A stretch of 20,506 bases of DNA from Plakobranchus ocellatus. Lineage: Eukaryota; Mollusca; Gastropoda; Plakobranchidae. The position numbers and the translations under genes are program-made. Shown in pieces: positions 9,482 to 18,429 of this stretch. Below the pieces are notes generated by a model. The model was given only the letters and a program-made list of their open reading frames with translations. It did not search any database and was not told the origin of the DNA. Where the stretch lies: contig BLXT01007044.1 in NCBI GenBank assembly GCA_019648995.1, forward strand, positions 1,722,576 through 1,743,081. The letters are read 5' to 3'. Each line of letters opens with the position of its first letter. Within the stretch, counting starts at the first letter, position 1.

Positions 9482-10200
9482 TGTGACAATTGATTGCTGT
9501 GAGTTGAGTCTAGATCTAGATTTAGAACTAGGCCCGAGTAATTGTTCCTATGCTCTAACCTGATTTCCTGTTATCTGGCCCGGGTAGGCCTATTTTAGTT
9601 TAGCAATGCTATTATGTTTCAGCTTTGTTTACCTTTTAGATCTAGAATTTTTTCGAAGCTTCTCGAAGGTGCAAGAAGCTTTTTTTTACGGGAAGTTGTT
9701 AGATCGATCCTGATGACATAGTATGATAATTATACTTATATGTGAAAAAAGGGGGAGGGGTTGGGGGAGGATAACCGAGAGTATTTGATTGGTCAATATT
9801 TTTAGGTAACCCTGATTACATAAATGTAAATTATACCCTATCCTAGATTTGTTTGTTTACTGTTGTCTATGTAAGCCTGCAGGTTTGCATAACTAGTATT
9901 TTGTAGAAGCCAGGGGCTGTGGGTATATATGATTGGCTGTCACATCGTTGAGGACGAGGACAACTTGCAGAGATCGCTGAGAGATAAACCGCTGATGTTA
10001 GAGAGCTTGCAGAAATAAGTAATTTTGGAAATTGAATTGCTATGCTGAAATCGTTTTATTTCAAATGAATAAACTTTTTTGTTCAATTTCCGGAAAGACT
10101 TGGAGTGATTTCTTTTCTTCAGTCTATTTAAAAAGAACTCATTGTCACAGGCAGTGTTTAACAAGATCTATAACCAAGCAGAACGTATCCATCCGTGTCA
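9482..10200 (-). repeat. Right LTR-like arm (candidate 5' LTR of the relic)
   Basis: In - orientation it begins near TGACACGGATGG and ends near ATTGTCACA, TG...CA-type ends. The gag start follows about 70 bases later. It contains a CCAAT-plus-TATATA arrangement on the - strand at about 9923-9937, an in-phase heat-shock-like array at 9650-9682, and repeated TCTAGATCTAGA palindromes nearby. It is homologous, inverted, to 6189-6838. Confidence 0.75.
9650..9682. promoter_or_regulatory. Heat-shock-element-like array in the right LTR arm
   Basis: Seven alternating TTC/GAA units fall on a strict five-base phase: TTt, GAA (9655), TTC (9660), GAA (9665), Tgc, GAA (9675), TTt. Four of the seven are perfect, and three consecutive ones form the minimal heat-shock-factor site GAAnnTTCnnGAA. 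The matching place in the left arm (about 6678-6688) keeps only TTCGAGAAC. Function is inferred from the motif alone. Confidence 0.45.
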
Positions 10201-10668
10201 CCTTGGCCATCTCGTCGAGGTCACCAAATATGTCACTAATGACTTTGTGCTATTGATTTGTTGAGTTTCAACTCTTTAACTATTATGTCTGTTGTTTTCT
10301 CCATCACCGGAAATTAGTTTTCCATGTTCGATCGCGATGTTCGGGATCACCTTGCTTTGCCTTCTAGGCATGTTATGACGCACGCATACGTTATCAACAC
10401 AAAGGCTTGTGTGAATTAAAAAAATTAACAAATCGACCATGTTTTAAAAAATCGGTCAGAATAAAGAACAGTAAAGTAGTAAAACATTTTTAAGCTCATT
10501 TCGATATTGGATGAGTTCCAACTAAAAGCAGAAGAAGTCATTTTAAACAGTTGAGTTTATTTTATTATTTTATTTTTGGTTTGGTAGTGCAGATTCAGTG
10601 AGTATTAATTTTAGTAAGATGGATTCCTCAAAAGTCTTTCTTGAGTAAGTATTAGAGCTTTATAAGGT
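10201..10668. other. Intron 1 sequence, no gene recognised
   Basis: AT-rich DNA between the relic and the ATTT repeat. A short - strand open stretch at about 10155-10255 (VISDIFGDLDEMAKVTRM) looks protein-like but is too short to place. Confidence 0.35.
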
Positions 10669-10674
10669 ATCTAT

Positions 10675-10725
<51 letters not shown>

Positions 10726-10730
10726 TTCAC

Positions 10731-10789
<59 letters not shown>

Positions 10790-10792
10790 TTA
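10669..10792. repeat. (ATTT)n microsatellite
   Basis: About thirty tandem TTTA/ATTT tetranucleotides with a single interruption (ATTCACTT) near 10725. It lies about 185 bases upstream of exon 2. Confidence 0.95.
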
Positions 10793-10976
10793 TGTATTAA
10801 GTGAGTTAGACGGTTTCATCAGAACCTTATTTACGAAATGTAAAAGCTTTGCCACCTGTTTTAATTAACACTATGTTTGCTGTTATTTCCTACAAACCAA
10901 AGTTCAATTTACTTATTCGCCTTTCCACCCTCTCTTTATCCATCAACCATTTCACATACACTCAAACACAACATAG

Positions 10977-11024
10977 AGGCGTCGTGAAACTGCGGAAGCT
11001 GAGGCCACATATCAAACCATAGCC
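10977..11024 (+). other. 5' UTR part of exon 2 with splice acceptor
   Basis: A pyrimidine-rich stretch (about 10919-10960) ends in ACATAG at 10976, giving an acceptor and an exon starting AGGCGTCG. The 48-base leader has no upstream ATG. The start codon context AGCCATGA has a purine at -3. The acceptor choice is inferred; a CAG/TAG alternative within a few bases would not change the protein. Confidence 0.55.
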
Positions 11025-11094
11025 ATGACCTTTTCTCTCTTTCTCCTGGTGCTGCCGGCTCTGTGCTTCGCCTTGGCTGAGTCCATGTATTTCG
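11025..11094 (+). CDS. Exon 2: start codon and signal peptide of the secreted glycine-rich protein
   Basis: ATG at 11025 opens a 23-codon stretch MTFSLFLLVLPALCFALA followed by ESMYF and one extra base G, then GTAAGT, a consensus donor at 11095. The peptide has a short polar N-terminus, a hydrophobic core of about 12 residues and a small-residue A-L-A site, so signal peptidase would be expected to cut after Ala18. The exon ends in phase 1, and its last G joins GT from exon 3 to make a glycine codon. The exon is too short to show up in a simple open-frame scan; its reality rests on the signal peptide, the donor and the exact phase match to exon 3. Confidence 0.8.
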
Positions 11095-11354
11095 GTAAGT
11101 TTCAAATCCTAAACCTATTCCTAACATTAAATCTAACCCAGCCACCTCACCTTTGAACCCGCAACTTTTGAGTTACGTCACACAGAATTTAAAAAAATAT
11201 TTTGAGTGAATGCAGTGCCTGATTAGATATTTTATGTTTATTTAAATTGTCTCAATGCTCGCTTGCCCACTCTTCAGGGACATTTTTATCGCGGGTTCCG
11301 CATCATGTCAGCCACTGACGGTCAGGCCTGGTGAAGGCTTGAAAGCCTGATATC

Positions 11355-12410
11355 GAATTTAAATGCAAGGATTATACATACAAAACACAACCATGATAAG
11401 GCCTGAGATAACTTATGCTGCAAGGATTATACATACAAAACACAACCATGAGAAGGCCTGATGAGATAACTTATGCTGCAAGGATTATACATACAAAACA
11501 CAACCATGAAAAGGTATAAGATGACTTATGCTGCAAGGATTATACATACAAAACACAATCATGAGAAGGCCTGAGATAACTTATGCTGCAAGGATTATAC
11601 ATACAAAACACAACCATGAGAAGGCCTGATGAGATAACTTATGCTGCAAGGATTATACATACAAAACACAACCATGAAAAGGCCTGAGATAACTTATGCT
11701 GCAAGGATTATACGTAAACTACACAACCATGAGAAGGCCTGAGATAACTTATGCTGCAAGGATTATACGTAAACTACACAACCATGAAAAGGCCTGAGAT
11801 AACTTATGCTGCAAGGATTATACGTAAACTACACAACCATGAGAAGGCCTGGCATCAATTTATGGTGCAAGGATTATACATACAAAACACAATCATGAGA
11901 AGGTCTGAGATCAACTTGTGGTGCAAGGATTATACATACAAAACACAATTATGAGAAGGTCTGAGATAACTTATGCGGCAAGGATTATACATACAAAACA
12001 CAACCATGTGAAAGCCTGGCATCAATTTATGGTGCAAGGATAATACATACAAAACACAATCATGAGAAGGTCTGAGATCAACTTGTGGTGCAAGGATTAT
12101 ACATACAAAACACAATTATGAGAAGGTCTGAGATAACTTATGCGGCAAGGATTATACATACAAAACACAACCATGTGAAAGCCTGGCATCAATTTATGGT
12201 GCAAAGATTATACATACAAAACACAATCATGAGAAGGTCTGAGATCAACTTGTGGTGCAAGGATTATACGTACAAAAACACAGCCATGAGAAGGCCTGAG
12301 ATAACTTATGCTGCAAGGATTATACATACAAAACACAACCATGAAAAGGCCTGAGATAACTTGTATTGCAAGGATTATATTTACAAAATTCAACTATGAG
12401 TAGACCTAAT
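11355..12410. repeat. 55-bp minisatellite array in intron 2
   Basis: About 19 tandem units, consensus GCAAGGATTATACATACAAA then ACACAACCATGAGAAGGCCTGAGATAACTTATGCT. Unit variants form a higher-order trimer: a GGCATCAATTTATGGTGCAA variant recurs at 11847, 12014 and 12181, exactly 167 bases apart. Some units carry GTAAACTACACAA instead of ATACAAAACACAA. It is unrelated to the 42-bp or 51-bp arrays. Confidence 0.95.
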
Positions 12411-12599
12411 ATTTTGTCTCCACCAACAATCCAAGTCAAAGGATGTGAAAATGTGAAAGAAAAAATTAAGGATAAGCTAGGAAAAAATGCATAAAAATGT
12501 CACAGTTTAAAATTATATAGGGTTCAGATCAAATCCAGGAGGCTATTTTTGTTTTTGGTCGGACATCTTTTTTTCCTAACAAGCAGTGTACTTTTCCCA

Positions 12600-13410
12600 T
12601 ACTTTCGTGCACCCAGTGTCTGAGAATCTTTGATGTCTATGGTGCAGTACAAAAGTTGTGTATCCAGTGCCGTGGAATATATGACGTCTGAAGTTGTGTA
12701 TACAGCATCTAAGCATATTTAATGTCCATGGCGCACTTTAAAAGTTGTGTATCCAGTATCTAAGGATGTTTAATGTCTATGGTGAATTATAAAAGTTGTG
12801 AATCCAGTACCTAAGAATGTTTAATGTCTATGGCGCACTTTAAAAGTTGTGTATCCAGTATCTAAGGATGTTTAATGTCTATGGCGGATTATAAAAGTTG
12901 TGTATCCAGTATCTAAGGATGTTTCATGACTATGGCGAATTATAAAAGTTGTGTATTCAGTATCTAAGAATGTTTAATGTCCATGGCGCACTTTAAAAGT
13001 TGTGTATCCAGTATCTAAGAATGTTTAATGTCTATGGCGCACTTTAAAAGTTGTGTATCCAGTATCTAAGAATCTTTCATGTCTATGGCGGATTATAAAA
13101 GTTGTGTATCCAGTATCTAAGAATCTTTCATATCTGTGGCGGATTATAAAAGTTGTGTATCCAGTATCTAAGAATGTTTAATGTCCATGGCGCACTTTAA
13201 AAGTTGTGTATCCAGTATCTAAGGATGTTTTATGTCTATGGCGAATCATAAAAGTTGTTTATCCAGTATCTTAGAATGTTTAATGTCTATGGCGCACTTT
13301 ATAAGTTGTGTATCCAGTATCTAAGAATGTTTAATGTCTATGGCGCACTTTATAAGTTATGTATCCAGTATCTAAGAATGTTTTATGTCTATGGCGGATT
13401 ATAAAAGTTG
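12600..13410. repeat. 51-bp minisatellite array in intron 2
   Basis: About 16 tandem units, consensus GTATCCAGTATCTAAGAATG then TTTAATGTCTATGGCGCACTTTAAAAGTTGT. Two unit variants alternate irregularly (GCGCACTTTAAAAG and GCGGATTATAAAAG). The first two or three units are diverged. The array ends abruptly at the LINE fragment that follows. Confidence 0.95.
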
Positions 13411-14520
13411 ACAGAACGATAATCAAATCAAGCTCTTTTATCGTAAATAAAACAGATTTCGAAACGCAATCAAAAACATCAAAATCACTGCTGGGAACCG
13501 ACTGTAATTCAGATCGCATTCTGTCAAGTCTTAATTTAAGATGAAACTTGAGAAATTAAAAAAAGACAAGGGTTAATCCTAAATTCAAATGGACTTACTA
13601 AAATCTGATGAAACCTAAGAGTCAAAATTATTATAGCTATGCATAACAAATATGACTCTAAATAACATCTCAAAAGTAAAAGAAATGTGGCCAAAAATGG
13701 AAGAATCACTCAATAAAGTCATAGAGAAAAAACATTCCTAAATGGATTTTTAAAAAAAGAGCAAGAGAAATGGATAAAAGAAGAAACACTGATTTTATGG
13801 AAGAAAGGCGCAAAAAGAAGATGTAAAGGACAAATACAAATACCTAAATATGAAAAATTAGAATAAATACAAGGCAGCAAAAGAAGAATGGATTAATCAA
13901 CAATGTCAACCAATAGATCATAAATTAAATATAGATAGCAAATTCATGCATGCTAAAATTCAGGACATCAGTGGTAGCAAAATCAAATGTAGTAGCCCTG
14001 GCTGCATCAAATCAAAAGGCGGAACAGTGTTAATAGAAAAGAAGGAAATACTAAACAGCTGGTCAGAATATTATGTTGAAGAACTTTCAAAGAGAATAGG
14101 TACAAAATACCTGAAAGAAGGGAAAAGTCAATTGGGTCCAACTATCCTTCAAGAAGAGGTAGAGACAGCAGCTGAAAGGATAAAAAATGGAAAAGCCACA
14201 GGATCAGATAACATGCCAATCGAAATAATTACAGCATTAGATAATCTAGAAATAGATCGGACAACAAAACTTTTCAATGCAATATACGATATTGGAACAA
14301 TTCCAAAAGATCTTTCTAAATCTCTTTTTGTAGTACTGTCTAAAAGACCAGGAGCAAAAGAATGTAAACTTCATAGAGCAATTAGTTTAATGAGTCATTT
14401 TACAAAAATTCTGTTACGTGTTTTGATGCACAGAATGCGCAAGAGTCTAAGGCTAGACCCAAACAGACACCAGACCCGACGGTCAGACAACACCGTCTTT
14501 TTAAGAATGGCATATGGCAG
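13411..14520 (+). mobile_element. LINE fragment: end of endonuclease, linker and N-terminal reverse transcriptase
   Basis: The + strand encodes, in order, the end of an APE-type endonuclease domain (GTDCNSD), a linker with MEERRKKK and AAKEEWINQQCQPIDHKLN, and the RT N-terminal region. The RT part holds the GCIKSKGGTVLIEKKEILNS, NGKATGSDNMPIEIITALDN, YDIGTIPKDLSKSLFVVLSK and KECKLHRAISLMSHFTKILL segments in one open frame from 13946. Several breaks lie upstream of 13946. After about 14480 similarity fades, and the frame runs into GTT-rich DNA, so the catalytic FADD-type region is missing. It is the same broad LINE type as the other copies, probably RTE-like. Confidence 0.9.
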
Positions 14521-14860
14521 AAGGAGACAGTTGCTGTTGTTATTGTGGTTAAGAAGAAGCAAGCCAGGCAGCACCGATCTAGTTTATCAGAAGCATGATG
14601 AGAATATCATGGACGGAAAGAGTCCAGTGAAAGAAGCTAATATTGTTGTTGTTAATGCTGTTGTTGTTTTGGATTATAACGCAGGAGAAATCATTAATTA
14701 AAATAAATACTGCCATGAGTAGTGAAATCAAAACAAAGGCAGAAAATCGATTGACCCAACATTGCTATGACCAGGTAACCTTCGCCCAAGCTAAATAATA
14801 TGGCAAAATTAGCCTTGGATGGCATTTTGACAACATGGGCGAACTAAACTTTTAGGGATG
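14521..14860. other. Intron 2 sequence, no feature recognised
   Basis: Contains GTT-rich runs (about 14530-14550 and 14641-14672) that keep the frame from the LINE open to 14701 by chance. Nothing else recognisable. Confidence 0.4.
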
Positions 14861-15165
14861 TTTTGGCCACAGGGTCAGACTGTTATCTCCCTTAAATATT
14901 ATCCATAGCCCTGTGGTCAGAACACGCGCACCCTTGAATATAATGAGCCACATGGCCAAAACTCTCTCTCCCTCTAATGTCATCCATAGCTACATGGTAC
15001 TTTCTCCCTTACATGTTATCCACAGCCACAGGCCAGACTGCTCTCTCCCTTAAGTGTAATTCATAGCCATTCATAGACACAGAACTTTCTCCCTTAAATA
15101 TCATTCATAGCCATATGGACTCAGCACTTCCTCCCTTAATATTATCCATAGCTAAGGGCCAGATT

Positions 15166-15214
<49 letters not shown>

Positions 15215-15330
15215 TCTCATTCATAGCCATCGGGCACAGTGCTTTCTCCCTTAAATAATTATTGCCTTTCACCACACGGCCAGACTTCTCGCTCCCTCAA
15301 ATGTTACCCAAGATTTAGACAAAACTCACG
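14860..15330. repeat. Degenerate ~41-bp minisatellite just upstream of exon 3
   Basis: About ten diverged units containing CATAGCCACATGGCCAGACT then a CTCTCTCCCTTAAATRTTAT-like part. CATAGC-type anchors fall near 14904, 14985, 15021, 15062, 15106, 15147 and 15222. A (CT)n expansion at 15166-15210 has grown out of one unit. Sequence is unlike the 41-bp array at 1977. Confidence 0.85.
15166..15210. repeat. (CT)n microsatellite
   Basis: A pure CT run of about 22 units embedded in the minisatellite. It probably arose from the CTCTCTCCC part of the unit. Confidence 0.95.
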
Positions 15331-15402
15331 GCCTCTTTTTTCGATTCCATCTGTTCTAAGCCAGGGATGTTGCTACTCTAGTATTTTGTTATGTTCCTGC
15401 AG

Positions 15403-16049
15403 GTCGAGGAGGCTTCAGACGTGGCCCAGGCTTCGTGGGAGTACCAGTGCCTCTGCCGATGCCAATGCGTGGCGGTCCCATCATTCGTCGCGGTCCTATC
15501 ATCCGGAAAGGAGGATCTGTTGTTGCTGGTGGAGGGCGAGGGGGCAGCGTGAACAGTGTGGTTAGGGCGGGAGGAGCGCGGAATATCAACAGGAATGGAG
15601 ATCTTATCGTCGTTGTCAATGACAATGCTGGTGCAGGGTTAGGTAGGGGATTAGGCGGTGGTCTGGGTGCCATTGGTGGCATCGGAGGACTCGGTGGAAT
15701 TGGCGGTATCAGTGGTATCGGTGGTATTGGCGGTGTCGGCGGAATCGGTGGAGGCTTGGTTGTCAGAGGAGGACTCGGTTTAGGTATGGGAGGCAGCGGT
15801 ATCAGCATCGGGGGCCCAGGCATTGGCATTGGCGGTGGCGGTATCGGAATTGGCGGTGGAGGTATCGGAATTGGAGGTGGGTTTAGGCCTAGTATGGACG
15901 GAGATATGTCTGATTTAGAAAATTTCGGTCGCCGTATGGGATCTGGAGTAGGTTCAAGCTTAGGCAATACTGGAAGGCTGAGCAGGGAACTCGGCGGCTC
16001 CTACAACATCCACGATGCGGACACAGTAGTAATAGGTGGCAGAGCATGA
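15403..16049 (+). CDS. Exon 3: mature part of a secreted Gly/Ile-rich repetitive protein
   Basis: The acceptor TTCCTGCAG ends at 15402. Spliced to exon 2 it gives 717 bases, 238 residues and a TGA stop at 16047. Residues 1-18 are the signal peptide. Residues 24-60 are basic and Pro-rich, with a GPIIRRGPIIRKGG duplication at about 48-61. Residues 85-98 are a non-repetitive NRNGDLIVVVNDN island. Residues 99-183 are GGIGG/GGLGG runs ending in three IGIGGGG-type units, encoded by recent 21-bp DNA repeats near 15830-15880. Residues 184-238 are a more varied acidic/basic tail (MDGDMSDLENFGRRM, SYNIHDADTVVIGG). The mature chain has no cysteine. This composition recalls shematrin-like shell proteins, silks or cuticle glycine-rich proteins, but I recognise no named family. 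A structural extracellular role is an inference. The proline-rich frame on the other strand is a shadow. Confidence 0.85.
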
Positions 16050-16165
16050 GCTTCTCCCTCTAGAATCTTTTAAAATCTGAACTGACATTGAAGGTGAAAT
16101 TAAAGCTCATTCTTAAGTGAAGAAGGACAAAGAGGAATAAAGATTATATTTTTGTTTAATTTTCT
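16050..16165 (+). terminator. 3' UTR with polyadenylation signal
   Basis: A short 3' UTR follows the TGA. AATAAA lies at 16136-16141, about 87 bases after the stop, and a GU-rich TTTGTGTG element follows at about 16165-16172, so cleavage is expected near 16155-16165. Confidence 0.8.
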
Positions 16166-16169
16166 CTTT

Positions 16170-16790
16170 GTGTGATTCGTAACATTATTGGTTGTTTGTA
16201 GAGAGGATCACCCATTTTTTTTCGTCTCTGAATGACTGGTGTTGCCTAAAGTCACAAAACGATCTCATGAGAATAAGAGTATTAAAATATTCATGAATCA
16301 ACATGGAGCCCAAACCTTCTCTTTCAGCATATGCATTGTCTCTCTGTTCAATTAATTATAATTAATTCAAACAGCAATAAATATTTTTATTTTCATCTCT
16401 GGGATCACAACTGTATCCAGTGAGTCTTGCTTTCGTTTAAACATAATGTACTTTTTTTTTGTCCATGTAAGTTAAAACTGTGATAAAGCGCTGCTGCATA
16501 ACTATTAAATGATTGCATCATGCTGTAATGGTCGTATGTAGCCAGTAGGCGAGATGATCAAAAGTTTAGCCGAATAACTGTCTCTTAACAATGCATATTT
16601 TAATTTGAAAGAGTCTAATTAACCTAAATGAAAAACATTGGCGCCAAAAGTTCGGCCTCTGCGGCGGCCATCTTGGATTAGGAAATGAGTTACTATAGCG
16701 GCCAAAACTCAGACACTATGATAGACATGTTTGAAATTTGGCACTTGCTTTGCCATTTAGTTATCTCAAAACATGTGTGAACTTTTGTTC
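16170..16790. other. Downstream intergenic DNA, no feature recognised
   Basis: AT-rich, no open frames of note. A GC-rich patch (GCGGCGGCCATCTTGGATTA, near 16660-16680) stands out but I cannot assign it; GCCATCTTGG resembles a YY1-type core and could be chance. Confidence 0.35.
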
Positions 16791-16794
16791 TTCA

Positions 16795-16920
16795 TCTTGT
16801 TTAGGTGCCCTCTCTGGAACACACAATGGTTTTCATGTTCCTCCACTCAAACCTGTTCTCAGTTAATCTTATAAACTTGTTGATTTAGGAAAACTGGGGA
16901 AACATTTTTACCTCTATGCT
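16795..16920 (-). mobile_element. LINE 3'-end fragment
   Basis: On the - strand it reads TENRFEWRNMKTIVCSREGT then stop, the C-terminal end of the same LINE type as the copy at 276-1966. The + strand sequence TCATGTTCCTCCAC-CAAACC-TTCTCAGT is shared by both (about 314-342 and 16833-16862). Just past the stop the 3' tail has GATGAAGAA-like sequence. Only about 100 bases are recognisable. Confidence 0.75.
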
Positions 16921-18429
16921 CAATATAACCAGGCCACAAAAATTAGGGCGTTGCAGACAAAAAAATTAATTTTAAAAACTGTCCATAAGATCCTCAACAG
17001 TTTTAGCTGATAAAGAATAATTAAATGATAGACAGTTCCTGAAAGTGTGAAGATATCTTGTATAGAGACAGAGATTCACGTCATAGCACACCTACTGATG
17101 ATTAAAGAGCATGTTATGAGAAAAGCGCAAAACAAAACAAAACAAAAAGTATGGGATTCTACGTTTAAAATATTTATTTAAGCTTTGGGGCTGAATTTCT
17201 ATTTGCTTGTTCATCATTTAATTATTTAAAAGGAGGAGGAGGAGGAGAGAATGCCCAAGAGCACCTAATAAAGAGCGATGTTGGATTATTTCGTGCAATA
17301 CTACTTATTTGACATAAAAAATAAGCTATAGTCCTATTTTTCGGATTTCAAAAAAAGAATTCCTTTGAGCTTTCTTTTTGCCGTTGTGTGTGAAATTGGT
17401 CTTGAAAATTCTGTGCAATGAATGCTCAAAGTTCACAAAGGTCTTTTTTCTTTTCTTTTCTTAAAAAAAAACAAAAAACATCAAAGCAATGATTTCAAAT
17501 TTTATGAAAAAATCTGTCAAAAATTAAGTGAAAGTAGGCACAGATATAATACTCGTACAATTACTTTGTTAAATCTTAAGGACCAGATAGGTTTATTTTA
17601 ATGAAAAAAAACGATTTTAAAAAAGGACAGATTAGGGATAGTACCGTTACGTTAAATTAATGCTAGAGGGATAGCGCACCCACAAAAGTCAGCTTTGTTG
17701 CTTTTGTGATCAATGTGCTTCATGTATGATTTTGCTTGCCTCATATTTCTCATTCACTTTTTATTGTTTTTATTGATTACTCGGCAACAATCAAACATAT
17801 GTTGAATGTACGACGCGAATAAATTAAAAAAACAAATAAATAAAAAAAACTCAAGAACCCCNNAATAAACCAACAAGCATCAGCCTGGCCTTTTCAAGAA
17901 AAGTAAGGGGAAAGAAGTTAAAATGGAAAGAGAAAATTGATGCAGATGCTGAAACACATTTTCAGGTCTGGATGAAACTAACCGCATAAAAAATAAACTG
18001 GACATTATGAACTAAAGATTGGTAGGGCCCATAAAAAAAAACAGCAAATAACATAAAGAGTGGGTTACAATTATTTGAAACTTTAGACTTGATGTATGTA
18101 GAAATAAAACTATATAAATTAATCAAAGGAAGTTGTGATGAAGAAAAAGACAGGAGTATAACTACTCAATGTGTGAATAACGAATGCTGTATCGGCAATG
18201 ACTGCAAGCATTTCCACGAAATGAATCAAAGACTTGCTTTTTTATTGGTTGGTAGGAAATGAAAGAATGAACATTCCGTGTTTCCACTATTTCAGCGACC
18301 AATAACTTGCTGCGGTCTGGATCTCCCTGTCACCTACGGCATTCCCTACCGAGCGAGGTGACATTGTCTTTACACACGTCGCTCTTCACGCCGTAGAATG
18401 AGATGCAAGGAACTTGATTTGGTGTTGAC
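16921..18429. other. AT-rich intergenic DNA with a two-base gap
   Basis: No gene or repeat family recognised. Bases 17862-17863 are NN, probably a polishing or gap-closing mark. Poly(A) runs and a short GGA repeat (about 17231-17248) are present. Near 18283-18420 a less AT-rich patch has no coding signal I can name. Confidence 0.45.

Larger units (their letters stand above)
6189..10200 (-). mobile_element. Broken Ty3/Gypsy LTR retrotransposon relic between inverted LTR-like arms
   Basis: On the - strand, in the expected order, I recognise gag, protease and integrase pieces. I do not recognise a reverse transcriptase. Flanking arms at 9482-10200 and 6189-6838 are clearly homologous to each other, but in inverted rather than direct orientation. 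The right arm ends within about 70 bases of the gag start, which fits a 5' LTR. The element is a fossil with many breaks. The arms differ a great deal by eye (roughly two thirds identical, with gaps), so it is old if the arms were once identical. The outer limits are approximate, and weak similarity may run somewhat further on each side. Confidence 0.8.

Noticed and set aside
9923-9930. TATATAT as an alternative promoter for exon 2
   Set aside because: It lies inside the LTR-like arm, about 1 kb from exon 2. On the - strand it forms CCAAT-then-TATA order, so it is better explained as part of the element.
10155-10255. Protein-like - strand stretch VISDIFGDLDEMAKVTRM
   Set aside because: Only about 34 codons between stops and no neighbours in frame; not enough to call a gene or exon.
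11751-12393. Several 61-89 codon frames in the 55-bp array
   Set aside because: Repeat artefacts in an intron, open on both strands.
15389-15967. 192-codon proline-rich frame on the - strand
   Set aside because: Shadow of the Gly-rich exon: GGN codons read as NCC on the other strand. No splice or promoter support.
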